Shown here in pieces: positions 17,126-26,347 of a stretch of 64,000 nt of DNA. The DNA lies in NCBI RefSeq assembly GCF_020991125.1, contig NZ_CP087715.1, forward strand, positions 372,001 through 436,000, given 5' to 3'. Position 1 is the first letter of the stretch; every line of letters begins with the position of its first letter. The stretch comes from Microbulbifer celer. Lineage in GTDB: Bacteria > Pseudomonadota > Gammaproteobacteria > Pseudomonadales > Cellvibrionaceae. Under the pieces are notes generated by a model. That model was not told the origin of the DNA. It saw only the letters and a list, made by a program, of their open reading frames with translations, and searched no databases. Made by a program: the position numbers and the translations under genes.

Positions 17126-18136
17126 ATGAATAAACAAGAAATTTCGCAAAAAAACCTGCAAGAACCCCTGCAGGACCGCTACGGCCGCCGGTTCTACTAC
17201 CTGCGCCTGTCCGTGACCGACGTCTGCAACTTCCGCTGCGACTACTGCTTGCCCGATGGCTACCGGGCCAGTGGACACCAGCAACCGGAGTTATCCACAG
17301 CGGAAGCCGAGACCGTCATCCGCGCCTTCGCACAACTGGGCACCCGCAAAGTACGCCTGAGCGGCGGCGAACCCTCCCTGCGCAAAGACCTGCCAGAAAT
17401 GATCCGCGCCGCCAGCCAGACCCCCGGCATTGAGCGCGTGGCAATCACCAGCAATGGCTACAAACTCCCCAGCGTCATCGACACCTGGCACCAGAACGGC
17501 CTCGACCAGTTGAACATCAGCATCGACAGCCTCGATACGGACGAATTCGCCCGCATCACCGGCCACGACTGCCTGCCCAAAATCCTCACCGGCATCGACC
17601 GCGCACTGGAACTCGGCGTACAGGTAAAAACCAACGCCGTACTGCTGAGCGACGGCGCCCAAGCCCGCCTGCAGCAATTCCTCGCCTGGCTCAAAACCAC
17701 CCCGGTCACCCTGCGCTTTATCGAACTCATGCAGACCGGCGACAACCGCGACTACTTCGCCAGCAACCACCTGCGCGGCGCCACCATAGAGCAGCAGCTC
17801 ATCGACAGCGGCTGGCAACTGCTCCCGCGCTCCATCGACGCCGGCCCCGCCCGGGAATACGTCCACCCGGGCTACGCCGGCCGCATCGGGTTGATCACCC
17901 CGTACAGCAAAGACTTCTGCGACAGCTGCAACCGCCTGCGCATCTCCGCCCAGGGCAAACTGCACCTGTGCCTGTTCGCCGACGCCGGGCTGGATCTCAG
18001 AGAAACCATCCGTACCGGCGACGTGCAAGCGGTGGCGGAACGGGTACGGGCATTGATTGGTAATAAAGAGTTGAGCCACTACCTGCAGCGGGGAGATACC
18101 GGGGGAACCCAGAATCTCTCGATTATTGGCGGATAA
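17126..18136 (+). CDS. moaA: GTP 3',8-cyclase MoaA (radical SAM)
   Basis: The first enzyme of molybdopterin synthesis, turning GTP into 3',8-cyclo-GTP with two 4Fe-4S clusters. It has 336 residues. The radical-SAM CxxxCxxC motif is CNFRCDYC near residue 36. SGGEPSLRKDL follows near residue 78. The C-terminal cluster motif is FCDSCNRLRIS plus LHLCLF near residue 275. The chain ends in the required GG (SIIGG). ATG 17126 follows GGAAAGG; the overlapping GTG at 17123 is a less likely start. It sits behind a probable Moco riboswitch and leads the moa group. Confidence 0.97.
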   Translation: MNKQEISQKNLQEPLQDRYGRRFYYLRLSVTDVCNFRCDYCLPDGYRASGHQQPELSTAEAETVIRAFAQLGTRKVRLSGGEPSLRKDLPEMIRAASQTPGIERVAITSNGYKLPSVIDTWHQNGLDQLNISIDSLDTDEFARITGHDCLPKILTGIDRALELGVQVKTNAVLLSDGAQARLQQFLAWLKTTPVTLRFIELMQTGDNRDYFASNHLRGATIEQQLIDSGWQLLPRSIDAGPAREYVHPGYAGRIGLITPYSKDFCDSCNRLRISAQGKLHLCLFADAGLDLRETIRTGDVQAVAERVRALIGNKELSHYLQRGDTGGTQNLSIIGG

Positions 18137-18182
18137 CCAGGAATTGCAGGCTTACGAAGTACACAAGTAAGAATTGAAGACT

Positions 18183-18287
18183 GGGCGTCGGGTGAAGGGT
18201 TTCAGGATCGTCGGCAACAGGGACGTTGCCGACGAAGCGTACAGGGATGTATTCACAGCGGTCCTGAAACCCTTCACCCGATGACCG
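18183..18287 (+). repeat. Palindromic intergenic element, copy D
   Basis: The outer arms pair over about 22 bp (18186-18207 with 18262-18283), with TCGGGTGAAGGGTTTCAGGA on the left. The inner hairpin is CGGCAAC (18212-18218) with GTTGCCG (18225-18231). The conserved block is CAGGGATGTATTCACAGCGG. It fills most of the moaA-moaB gap in the direction of transcription. Confidence 0.88.
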
Positions 18288-18335
18288 GTCGCCACCGGAT
18301 GTAACCAAAGCACCTAATCGCTACGGAGCACAAAA

Positions 18336-18851
18336 ATGGCACACGAGCCAATCGATAAAAACCAGAAACTCAATATCGCCGTCCTGACCGTGTCCGATAC
18401 CCGAACCGAAGAAAACGACACCTCCGGACAATACCTCGTCGAAGCACTGCAGGCAGACGGCCACCACCTCGCCGACAAAGCCATCGTCATCGATGACAAA
18501 TACCGACTGCGCGCCCAAGTCTCCGCCTGGATCGCCGACCCCGAAATCCAAGTCATCCTCACCACCGGCGGCACCGGCTTCGCCGGGCGCGACTCCACCC
18601 CCGAAGCCCTCGTCCCCCTGTTCGACAAACACATCGACGGCTTCGGCGAAATGTTCCGCTCCATCAGTTACGAGGAAATCGGCTCCTCCACCATCCAGTC
18701 CCGCGCCGTCGCCGGCCTCGCCAATCGCACCCTCATCGCCTGCCTCCCAGGCTCCACGGGCGCGTGCAAAACCGGCTGGAGCAAACTGCTACAGGAACAG
18801 CTCACCGCTACCCACATGCCCTGCAACTTCGTCGGCTATCTGACCAAGTAA
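18336..18851 (+). CDS. moaB: Molybdopterin adenylyltransferase MoaB
   Basis: A MoaB/MogA-fold protein of 171 residues, thought to adenylylate molybdopterin before metal insertion. Visible are NIAVLTVSDTR near residue 13, VILTTGGTGFAGRDSTPEA near residue 73 (the nucleotide/MPT-binding loop), and ACLPGSTGACKTGW near residue 135. Size and motifs fit MoaB rather than the longer MoeA. It follows moaA after a 199-nt gap filled mostly by repeat copy D and is 36 nt before moaC. Confidence 0.95.
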   Translation: MAHEPIDKNQKLNIAVLTVSDTRTEENDTSGQYLVEALQADGHHLADKAIVIDDKYRLRAQVSAWIADPEIQVILTTGGTGFAGRDSTPEALVPLFDKHIDGFGEMFRSISYEEIGSSTIQSRAVAGLANRTLIACLPGSTGACKTGWSKLLQEQLTATHMPCNFVGYLTK

Positions 18852-18887
18852 CCGCACACCACCCGATAACAGAACATCAGAATTGCA

Positions 18888-19391
18888 ATGACCCTCACAC
18901 ACCTGAACCAACAGGGCGAAGCCAGCATGGTGGACGTCACCGAGAAAGACATCACCGACCGCGCCGCCCGCGCACAATCGGCAGTTGCCATGTCAGCGGA
19001 CGCCTTCGCGCAGCTGCAAGCCGGCAACAACAAAAAAGGCGATGTGCTTGCCACCGCCCGCATCGCAGGTATCCAGGCCGCCAAGAAAACCGCAGACCTG
19101 ATTCCCCTGTGCCACCCTCTCGCACTCACCAAAGTGAAAGTCGACTTTGCCCTCGATGACGAAAACCATACCGTCCATATCGAAAGCTACTGTCGCCTTG
19201 CCGGCCGTACCGGGGTGGAAATGGAAGCGCTCACTGCGGCGAGTGTCGCCGCACTGACCATTTACGACATGTGCAAAGCTGTGGACCCGGCCATGGTGAT
19301 CGGGCCCACCAAACTGCAGGAAAAAGTGGGTGGCAAGCGCGGACACTGGCAGGCGGAAGCGTCGCCAACGGAAGAGGAGAAAAAGCAATGA
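18888..19391 (+). CDS. moaC: Cyclic pyranopterin monophosphate synthase MoaC
   Basis: Converts MoaA's 3',8-cyclo-GTP into cyclic pyranopterin monophosphate. It has 167 residues with [14 protein letters not shown] at the N-terminus, [18 protein letters not shown] near residue 65, [10 protein letters not shown] near residue 105, and the active-site DMCKAVDP near residue 127. The stop codon overlaps the moaD start codon (ATGA), so moaC and moaD are translationally coupled. Confidence 0.97.
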   Translation: MTLTHLNQQGEASMVDVTEKDITDRAARAQSAVAMSADAFAQLQAGNNKKGDVLATARIAGIQAAKKTADLIPLCHPLALTKVKVDFALDDENHTVHIESYCRLAGRTGVEMEALTAASVAALTIYDMCKAVDPAMVIGPTKLQEKVGGKRGHWQAEASPTEEEKKQ

Positions 19392-19636
19392 TCAAAGTAC
19401 TGTTCTTTGCCAGCCTGCGCGAGCAACTGGATTGCGATGCGCTCGAAGTCGCAGTAGATGGCCTGAGCACGGTCGGCGACCTGCGCCAGCAACTCGCCGG
19501 AAAAGGCGCGGTGTGGCAAACCGCCCTTGCCGATGAGCGACTGCAGGTCGCATTGAACCAGCAGCTGAGTAGTGCCGATGCGGTGGTGAGTGACGGCGAT
19601 GAAGTGGCCTTTTTTCCGCCGGTTACCGGAGGCTGA
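19388..19636 (+). CDS. moaD: Molybdopterin synthase sulfur carrier subunit MoaD
   Basis: A ubiquitin-like sulfur carrier of 82 residues that donates sulfur from its C-terminal thiocarboxylate to precursor Z. The N-terminal [13 protein letters not shown] and C-terminal FFPPVTGG, ending in the essential GG, are clear. The start ATG overlaps the moaC stop. The stop codon is separated from the moaE start by one base. Confidence 0.96.
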   Translation: MIKVLFFASLREQLDCDALEVAVDGLSTVGDLRQQLAGKGAVWQTALADERLQVALNQQLSSADAVVSDGDEVAFFPPVTGG

Positions 19637-19637
19637 G

Positions 19638-20132
19638 ATGTCTACAGCCGATTTATCTCCCAGTATCTCCATTGCGGTGCAGCCCGAAGGGTTTGATCCC
19701 GGCGTCGAGTACCAGCAATTGCGCAGCACCAATCACGCCGATGGTGCCACCGCAATGTTTGTGGGCAATGTGCGGGATATCTCTTCCGCTTCCATTGGAC
19801 ACAAAGCGGCAGCCAGCGTCTTGGAGCTGGAGCACTATCCCGGCATGGCGGAGTCGGCGCTCACTGCCATTGCGCGTGCCGCGGCGGATCGCTGGCCCCT
19901 GGGCCGGGTACGAGTGATTCATCGCTACGGCCCCCTGAAAGCTGGTGAAGAAATCGTGTTCGTGGGGGTGACCTCCCCGCACCGCCAGGCCGCTTTCGAT
20001 GCCTGCGCTTATATTATGGATTTCCTCAAAAGCCGCGCACCTTTCTGGAAAAAAGAGCGGGCTGCAGGGGAAATGGAGGGCAATTGGGTAGAGGCGCGAA
20101 ACAGTGATGAGGACGCGCTGAAAAAATGGTGA
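19638..20132 (+). CDS. moaE: Molybdopterin synthase catalytic subunit MoaE
   Basis: Partner of MoaD in molybdopterin synthase, inserting two sulfurs into cyclic pyranopterin monophosphate. The 164-residue protein shows GATAMFVGNVRD near residue 36, ELEHYPGMAE near residue 62, VRVIHRYGPLKAGE near residue 91, and KSRAPFWKKE near residue 131 with the catalytic lysines. An in-frame ATG 48 nt upstream inside moaD is unlikely. It closes the moa cluster. Confidence 0.96.
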   Translation: MSTADLSPSISIAVQPEGFDPGVEYQQLRSTNHADGATAMFVGNVRDISSASIGHKAAASVLELEHYPGMAESALTAIARAAADRWPLGRVRVIHRYGPLKAGEEIVFVGVTSPHRQAAFDACAYIMDFLKSRAPFWKKERAAGEMEGNWVEARNSDEDALKKW

Positions 20133-20491
20133 GTCCGGTTTGTCCGTATTTGTTAGTGAGTGGTCGCTATCGATGCGCATACCCTGTCACCTTCATTGCA
20201 CTTTTTTAATTTCGGAATATCGACCTGCTATCAAAAAATCACAGGTAAATTGCCAACCTGTTCACGGCGGTTCGAGCAAGCGGTGAGAGAAACCTGTCAC
20301 ATTTTCGAGTTTTTTGCTCTTGTCCTTTGAATTTTAAGAAAAAAGTCATCTCTAACTCTCTGCGTGAGTTTTGACGCGCCTCACATACCCCCCTGCCTTC
20401 CTTGCAATACAATTCCCGCGCTGATTGCCCGTGGAGTCCGTTCACGGGTGTTTTGCTTCCGAGTCAGGGGCGGGTCTGAGGTAAAAGGGAT
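20133..20491. other. 359-nt gap between moaE and the envelope operon
   Basis: No gene is credible here. The only structure seen is a hairpin at 20428-20448 (CCCGTG with CACGGG, followed by TGTTTTG), 44 nt before the next start codon, which could act as a weak terminator or leader structure. A promoter for the downstream operon must lie in this stretch, but I could not place -35/-10 boxes with confidence. Confidence 0.5.
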
Positions 20492-21010
20492 ATGTGCAGA
20501 ATTCTGATCTCTCTGGTAGCAGCCTGGTTGCTATCTGTTTCGATGGTTGCCAGTGCGCAAAATGTGAGCCGCGAAGAAATCCGCGGTCTCGACGAACAGA
20601 TTCAGGACGTCAAGCAGGATGTGATCGGTCTCACTTCCGAGCTGAACCGTCTGGAAGAGAAGCTGCTGTACCCCTCCAATACCGAGGCCGCATTCTTTGT
20701 TTCGCTACCCGACGGCAACGAGTTCAGCCTCGAGTCTGTCGAGGTCAAGTTGGATAACCAGGTCGTCGCTCACCATCTCTACACCTACCGTGAAATCGAG
20801 GCCCTGCAGCAGGGGGGAGTACAGCGCATCCATACCGCCAATGTTCAGACCGGTGCGCACACCCTGGAAGTCAGTTATTTCGGCAAATCCAAATCCGGTA
20901 AAGAGTACCGCGCTTCCGCAAGTTACAGTGTCGACAAGGCGGTAGGCCCCAAGTTTGTTGAAATCCAGATCGCCGGCACTCAGTCCGCTATCAACTTCAA
21001 GGACTGGTAA
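20492..21010 (+). CDS. Exported coiled-coil protein, first gene of the envelope operon
   Basis: A 172-residue protein of unknown function. A signal peptide (about 22 residues, ending ASAQ) is followed by a coiled coil at about residues 24-58, then a beta-rich domain at about residues 65-160 containing LESVEVKLDNQVVAHHLYTY and GAHTLEVSYFG, which looks like an Ig/PEGA-type fold. It is followed by the TPR gene after 2 nt. Periplasmic location is predicted. Context (TPR lipoproteins, ExbB/ExbD, TonB-like protein) suggests a structural part of that machine. Confidence 0.75.
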   Translation: MCRILISLVAAWLLSVSMVASAQNVSREEIRGLDEQIQDVKQDVIGLTSELNRLEEKLLYPSNTEAAFFVSLPDGNEFSLESVEVKLDNQVVAHHLYTYREIEALQQGGVQRIHTANVQTGAHTLEVSYFGKSKSGKEYRASASYSVDKAVGPKFVEIQIAGTQSAINFKDW

Positions 21011-21012
21011 GC

Positions 21013-23097
21013 ATGTTTCCCCGTCTGGCCTGTACCTTTGCCGGTGCCTTCGCCGGTACTGTGCTGTCGGTAGCGATGGCGCTCGGTAGTTTGCCGATAT
21101 CTGCTCAGGCCGAAGAACCCGTTGACCCGACCGCGCTGGAGACCAGGGAGCTGAAAGACCTGTTCTTTGGCGAGGCACTGTTTCACGCCTATCAAGACGA
21201 ATACTTTGATGCCATTGTCGGGCTGGATACAGAACTCAAACAGCATCGCCTGCTAGACGACCCTGAACTCGATCCATTCAGTATCCACTACGGCCAGGCG
21301 GCCTTTGCCGTAGGCGATCTGGAGCTGTCCTACCGTATGCACCGGGAAGCGGGACGCGCAATTCAGGCCGTGCTCGAGGGCAACGTCTCCCAGCCGATCA
21401 AGAATGAAGCCGCCTACCGTCTGGCAAAGATTCACTACCACAAGCAGCAGTTTGCCAATGCCCTGCACGCGCTGGAAATGATCCAGGGGCGAGTGCCGGA
21501 GCGGGTGCGTGCCGAAGAACAGTTTCTGCGCGCGCGGGTATATATGCAGCTGGGGCGCTTTGAGGAAGCGGTTACCCTGTTGCAGGAATTGAAAGGAGAA
21601 AAAGCGCTCTCCGGGTTTGTGCAGTACAACCTCGGCATTGCTCTGCTGAAAGCGGGAGAAACGGAAGAGGGTATTCTCGAGCTGGATGGGCTCGGCCGTA
21701 AAACCGGATCAACCCCGGGAATACAGGCGCTGCAGGATAAAACCAACCTGTTGCTGGGCAACCAGCTGATGAAAGCGGAAGAGTTTGATCGCGCGCGCAA
21801 CTACTTTGATCGCGTGCAGTTGTCCGGCCCATTTTCTGATCAAGCGCTGCTGGGGGCGGGCTGGGTGGAAGCCCATGCGGGGCGCTACGATCGCGCGCTG
21901 GTCCCCTGGCAATTGCTGAAGCAGCGCCGCGCTACCGATGCCGCAGTGCATGAGGCCATGCTGGCGGTACCCTATGCCTACGGCAAGCTCGATGTACACA
22001 GCACTGCGGCAGTGAATTATGGCCAGGCGCTGGATCTGTTCGGCGAGCAGGTGGATACGCTGACCCATTCCATCGAAAGCATCCGTGAAGGCAAATTGCT
22101 CGAAGCCCTGCGCCGCAAAGAAGCGAGCCAGGTGCAAAACTGGGTGGTGGAGCTGCGCAAACTGCCCGGTGCACCGGAAACCCACTATCTTCTGGACCTG
22201 ATGGCGTCTAACGATTACCAGGAATTTCTGCGTAACTATCAGGATCTCAATGACCTGTTTGAGCGCAACAAGTCCTGGTTGCAGAGCCTCGATGCGTTTG
22301 AAGAGATCATCGCTTTGCGTCGCAGTTATTACGAACCCATTTTGCCGGGGCTGGATGTCCAGTTCCGGCAGATCGATGCGCGCATCACGATGCGTCTGGA
22401 ACAGCGCCAGCGTCTCGCCAGTCGTATCGACAACCTGCTGGTAAATCGCCGCCCGGAACTGCTGGCAAAAAGTGAGGAAACCGAATCCCGCCTGTTGCTG
22501 GAAAACATTCGCAACATCCTGTCATCCAACCCACAGCTGAACAGCGAAGAGACAGATGCGCGCGTCGCGCGTCTAGAGGGGATTCTGAAATTCCGTCTAT
22601 CCCGCGAATTCGACGAGCGTCTGACCAGGGCCTATAAGCGCCTGCAGGCGCTGGATGAGGTCATTGAAACCCTGCAGGACACCTACCAACGCTACGTACG
22701 CAGCCGTCAGGCTGCCACCCATAGTTACGAAGGTTACAGCGATCAGATTGTCACGTTGAGAGCCGGCCTGAACCGTGCTCAGGGTACGATTGATCAACTG
22801 ATGGCGCGACAGGGGAACATGCTGGAACAGCTGGCCATTCAAGAGTTGGAGGCACATCGCGCGAAGCTCGAGAACTACCAGATCAAGGCCCGCTTTGCGC
22901 TCGCCGACAGTTACGACCGCGCCAACGAGCTGCAGGAACGCAGGCAGGACGAGCAGAAAATCGAGCAATACCGCCAGAAAGTGGAGCAGATGAAAGAGGC
23001 CGAGGCGGCAGCGACCGCGGATGGTGAGGCGCTGCCCACGGATAACCCGCCGGAGCTGACGCCGGACAATGCAGAGCAGGAGGCGTCGGGTGAATAA
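21013..23097 (+). CDS. Exported TPR and coiled-coil protein
   Basis: A 694-residue protein with a signal peptide (cleavage likely after AQA near residue 34). Degenerate tetratricopeptide repeats run over about residues 40-330; examples are AAYRLAKIHYHKQQFANAL and VQYNLGIALLKAGETEEGI. A long coiled coil covers about residues 450-680. No lipobox is seen, so it is probably soluble in the periplasm. It may correspond to one of the large TPR proteins of Glt-like systems, but I cannot assign a specific orthologue. It overlaps the next gene by 8 nt. Confidence 0.8.
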   Translation: MFPRLACTFAGAFAGTVLSVAMALGSLPISAQAEEPVDPTALETRELKDLFFGEALFHAYQDEYFDAIVGLDTELKQHRLLDDPELDPFSIHYGQAAFAVGDLELSYRMHREAGRAIQAVLEGNVSQPIKNEAAYRLAKIHYHKQQFANALHALEMIQGRVPERVRAEEQFLRARVYMQLGRFEEAVTLLQELKGEKALSGFVQYNLGIALLKAGETEEGILELDGLGRKTGSTPGIQALQDKTNLLLGNQLMKAEEFDRARNYFDRVQLSGPFSDQALLGAGWVEAHAGRYDRALVPWQLLKQRRATDAAVHEAMLAVPYAYGKLDVHSTAAVNYGQALDLFGEQVDTLTHSIESIREGKLLEALRRKEASQVQNWVVELRKLPGAPETHYLLDLMASNDYQEFLRNYQDLNDLFERNKSWLQSLDAFEEIIALRRSYYEPILPGLDVQFRQIDARITMRLEQRQRLASRIDNLLVNRRPELLAKSEETESRLLLENIRNILSSNPQLNSEETDARVARLEGILKFRLSREFDERLTRAYKRLQALDEVIETLQDTYQRYVRSRQAATHSYEGYSDQIVTLRAGLNRAQGTIDQLMARQGNMLEQLAIQELEAHRAKLENYQIKARFALADSYDRANELQERRQDEQKIEQYRQKVEQMKEAEAAATADGEALPTDNPPELTPDNAEQEASGE

Positions 23098-26000
23098 GTC
23101 ACGCCTTGGTTCAATGTTTGGAAATGTCGGTCTGATTGGAATGGCCTCCGCCGCGCTGTTGCTGTCCGCCTGTGCCAGCAATAGTGGTAAAACCATTGGC
23201 AGCCTGCAGAAAGTGGATATCCAGATTCAGGAAACCCGCATTGACGGCAGCCTGGAAAAGGCATTGGCCAGTTATCAGAAATACCTGCAGGAAACGCCGG
23301 AAACCGCACTGACACCGGAAGCCATCCGCCGGATTGCCGACCTGAAAATCAAACAGGCACACCGTGCGGAAGAGGGCGCTTACGCATCGAATACCGAGGC
23401 GCGTACATTGTCTGCAGAAGAAGTGAGCGCGGCGGTGGACGCGGCGGCAGCCAAGCGCGCAGCCACCGGATCCGGAGAACTGGACGCACCCCGGTCCTCA
23501 GCGATTGCTGTGACGGCAGTGGCGCAGGGCAGCGGGAATCCGGCGAGCGGCGAAAGCCAGGCAGATTTTGAGGCCCGTGCCAGTGCCGCGGTGGATATCG
23601 CGGACAGTGCTGGTGGCAGTCAGGATCTCAATGCCAGTCTGCCCGGCGACAACCCCGACGCTTTGTTGGCGGCGAATGCCCGCGAAGCGATTGCGCTGTA
23701 TAAAAAGCTCCTGACTCAGTATCCGCAATACGAACGCAATGACCAGGTGATGTACCAGCTCTCCCGGGCCTATGAAGAAACGGGAGAGATTGACGAGGCC
23801 GTAGCAGTGTTGCGCAAACTGGTCGCGGAATACCCGGCATCCCGTCACCTGGATGAGGCGCACTTCCGTCTCGGCGAGTACTACTTCGTTCGCAAAAAAT
23901 TCCTCGATGCGGAAGAGTCCTACGGCCGCGTGGTGGATATGGGCGAGTCTTCCAGTTTCTACGAAATTGCGCTGTACAAGCGCGGCTGGGCCCTGTTCAA
24001 GCAGGATATGTACGAAATGGCCCTGGACGACTTCGTGCGCATGCTCGATTACAAGGTCGCCGAGGGTTACGACTTCGAGCAGCAGACCAACGAAACCCAG
24101 CGCAAGCATATTGAAGATACCTTCCGCGTCGTCAGCCTGAGTTTCTCTTATCTCGGTGGTGCGGATTCCATTGTGGATTACTTCAGCCGCAAAGGGGCGC
24201 GGGACTACGAATCGTACGTATACAGCCACCTCGGTGAATACTACCTGGAGAAGCGCCGCTATCAGGATGCGGCGAAAGCCTACGATGTATTTGTGGAGCG
24301 CAACCCGCTACACAAGGTTGCGCCTGACTTCTCCATCCGTGTGATCGAAATTTATCAGAAGGGCGGCTTCCCACGTCTGGTGCTGGAAGCGAAAAAAGCC
24401 TTTGCCAATACCTACGCGCTGGAAGCAGAGTACTGGAGCGTATTTGATATTCAGGAATACGCCACGGTGGTGGAATTCCTGCAGACCAACCTGGTTGATC
24501 TGGCAAGCCACTACCATGCGGCTTACCAGAACGTGAAGCCCGAGGACCAGCAGTTCCAGAAAAAGAAAAGTGAGAGCTACGCGGAAGCGATCCACTGGTA
24601 TCGCCGTTACCTCAACTCCTTCGCAGATCAGCCCAAGGCGCCCGGTATCAACTACCAGCTCGCCGGCCTGATGCTGGAAAATCGCGATTTCATGAATGCG
24701 GCGCAGGAATACGAGCGCACCGCGTATCAGTATCCGGTACACAAGGATGCCAGCGAAGCCGGCTACGCAGCTGTATTCGCCTATCGCGAACATCTGAAAA
24801 ACAACATGGGCGAAAGTGCCGCGGTAGAAAAAGTCGCAGTCAAAAAAGAGATTATCCGCTCCTCCCTGACCTTCTCGGAAACCTTTCCTGAGCACGGCAA
24901 GGCACCGCAGATCCTGCTGGGTGCGGTGGATGATCTGTACAAGCTGAAGAGTTTCCCGGAAACCATCCAGAACGGCCGCCTGCTACTGGAGAAATTTCCC
25001 AGCGCAGAGCAGGAAATTCGTCGCACCGCCTGGGTTCTGGTTGCGCACGCCTCGTTTGATACCGAGGCTTACGTTGATGCGGAAGGTGCTTATCAACAGG
25101 CGCTGGCACTCACTGCCAGTGATGCCAAGGATCGCGCCGACCTTGTGGATAACCTCGCGGGTTCCATTTATCAACAGGGGGATGTGGAACGCAAAGCGGA
25201 GAATCACCTGGCCGCAGCGGAACACTTCCTGCGCATCCGCGTAGCTGCCCCGGGCGCAAGTATTCTGGCGACCGCCGAATATGATGCCGCGGCTTCCCTG
25301 ATTGAACTGGAAAACTGGGGCCGGGCAGCCAGTGTCCTGAAAGCTTTCCGCTCCAATCATCCACAGCATGAGTTGCAGAAAGAAGTCACCAAAAAGCTGG
25401 CGGTGGTTTACCAGGAAAGCGGCGAACTGCTTCTCGCCGGCGCCGAGTTTGAACGTATCGAGCGGGAGTCTGAAGACGAGGATGTTCGTCGTGAAGCCTT
25501 GACCCAGGCCGCGGACCTCTACGCTGCGGCGAAAAACCCACAGAAAGCGCTGGCGGTATTGAATCGTTACGTGAAGCTGTTCCCCAACCCGGTAGAGCCG
25601 GCACTGGAGACCCGTCGGAAGATTGCGGATATCTACAACGATGGCGGCAATCGTGAAGCGTACTTCAAGACTCTGGAAGAGATGGTACGGGTCGAACTGC
25701 GTGCGGGTAACGAGCGCAATGATCGAACGCGCTACCTCGCTGGCAATGCGGCACTGGTACTTGCGGAGCCGAGTTACGAAGCCTTCCGCGAGATCCAACT
25801 GGTTGCGCCACTGGAGCGCAACCTGAATGCCAAACGTGCCCGTATGAAAGCGGCAATTTCTGAACTCTCAGACCTGGTGGATTACCAAGTGGCCGACGTC
25901 ACCACTGCAGCCACTTTCTATCTGGGCGAAATTTACCTGCATTTCAGTCGCGCGCTAAAAGAGTCCGAGCGACCCACCAACCTGAACCCGATGGAGCTGG

Positions 26001-26347
26001 AAGAATACGAGCTGGCACTGGAAGAGCAGATCTATCCGTTTGAGGAAAAATCGATATCAGTGCACGAAAAGAACATCGAACTGCTGGGCACGGGGATTTA
26101 CAACCAGTGGGTGGCGAAGAGTATCGATCAGTTGGCGGATCTGGTGCCCGCGCGCTACGACCGTAAAGAAGACGCGGGCAAAATTGTGCAGACGATCGTT
26201 CCCGTTCCGAAGCAACCCGAAGAGCCGGCAGCTCCGGCACAGGCCGCGGCGGATCCCACCGCGCCGGCAACCGAAGGTGAGCCGTCTGGTGAAGCGCAAC
26301 CGGCAGACGTCGTTGCTGAGAATACAGCCGAAGGGGGTCAGGGTTGA
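23090..26347 (+). CDS. Large TPR outer-membrane lipoprotein
   Basis: 1085 residues. The GTG start at 23090 is chosen because AGGAGG lies 6 nt upstream and it gives a lipoprotein signal with lipobox LSAC (Cys28). An alanine-rich, low-complexity segment (about residues 100-200) is followed by many TPR-like helices to about residue 1000; VMYQLSRAYEETGEIDEAV is an example. The tail is rich in Pro, Ala and Glu. Asn-Ser or Ala-Ser after Cys argues for outer-membrane sorting. Start and stop overlap both neighbours (8 nt upstream, 1 nt downstream). Likely scaffold of an envelope complex. Confidence 0.82.
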   Translation: MNKSRLGSMFGNVGLIGMASAALLLSACASNSGKTIGSLQKVDIQIQETRIDGSLEKALASYQKYLQETPETALTPEAIRRIADLKIKQAHRAEEGAYASNTEARTLSAEEVSAAVDAAAAKRAATGSGELDAPRSSAIAVTAVAQGSGNPASGESQADFEARASAAVDIADSAGGSQDLNASLPGDNPDALLAANAREAIALYKKLLTQYPQYERNDQVMYQLSRAYEETGEIDEAVAVLRKLVAEYPASRHLDEAHFRLGEYYFVRKKFLDAEESYGRVVDMGESSSFYEIALYKRGWALFKQDMYEMALDDFVRMLDYKVAEGYDFEQQTNETQRKHIEDTFRVVSLSFSYLGGADSIVDYFSRKGARDYESYVYSHLGEYYLEKRRYQDAAKAYDVFVERNPLHKVAPDFSIRVIEIYQKGGFPRLVLEAKKAFANTYALEAEYWSVFDIQEYATVVEFLQTNLVDLASHYHAAYQNVKPEDQQFQKKKSESYAEAIHWYRRYLNSFADQPKAPGINYQLAGLMLENRDFMNAAQEYERTAYQYPVHKDASEAGYAAVFAYREHLKNNMGESAAVEKVAVKKEIIRSSLTFSETFPEHGKAPQILLGAVDDLYKLKSFPETIQNGRLLLEKFPSAEQEIRRTAWVLVAHASFDTEAYVDAEGAYQQALALTASDAKDRADLVDNLAGSIYQQGDVERKAENHLAAAEHFLRIRVAAPGASILATAEYDAAASLIELENWGRAASVLKAFRSNHPQHELQKEVTKKLAVVYQESGELLLAGAEFERIERESEDEDVRREALTQAADLYAAAKNPQKALAVLNRYVKLFPNPVEPALETRRKIADIYNDGGNREAYFKTLEEMVRVELRAGNERNDRTRYLAGNAALVLAEPSYEAFREIQLVAPLERNLNAKRARMKAAISELSDLVDYQVADVTTAATFYLGEIYLHFSRALKESERPTNLNPMELEEYELALEEQIYPFEEKSISVHEKNIELLGTGIYNQWVAKSIDQLADLVPARYDRKEDAGKIVQTIVPVPKQPEEPAAPAQAAADPTAPATEGEPSGEAQPADVVAENTAEGGQG

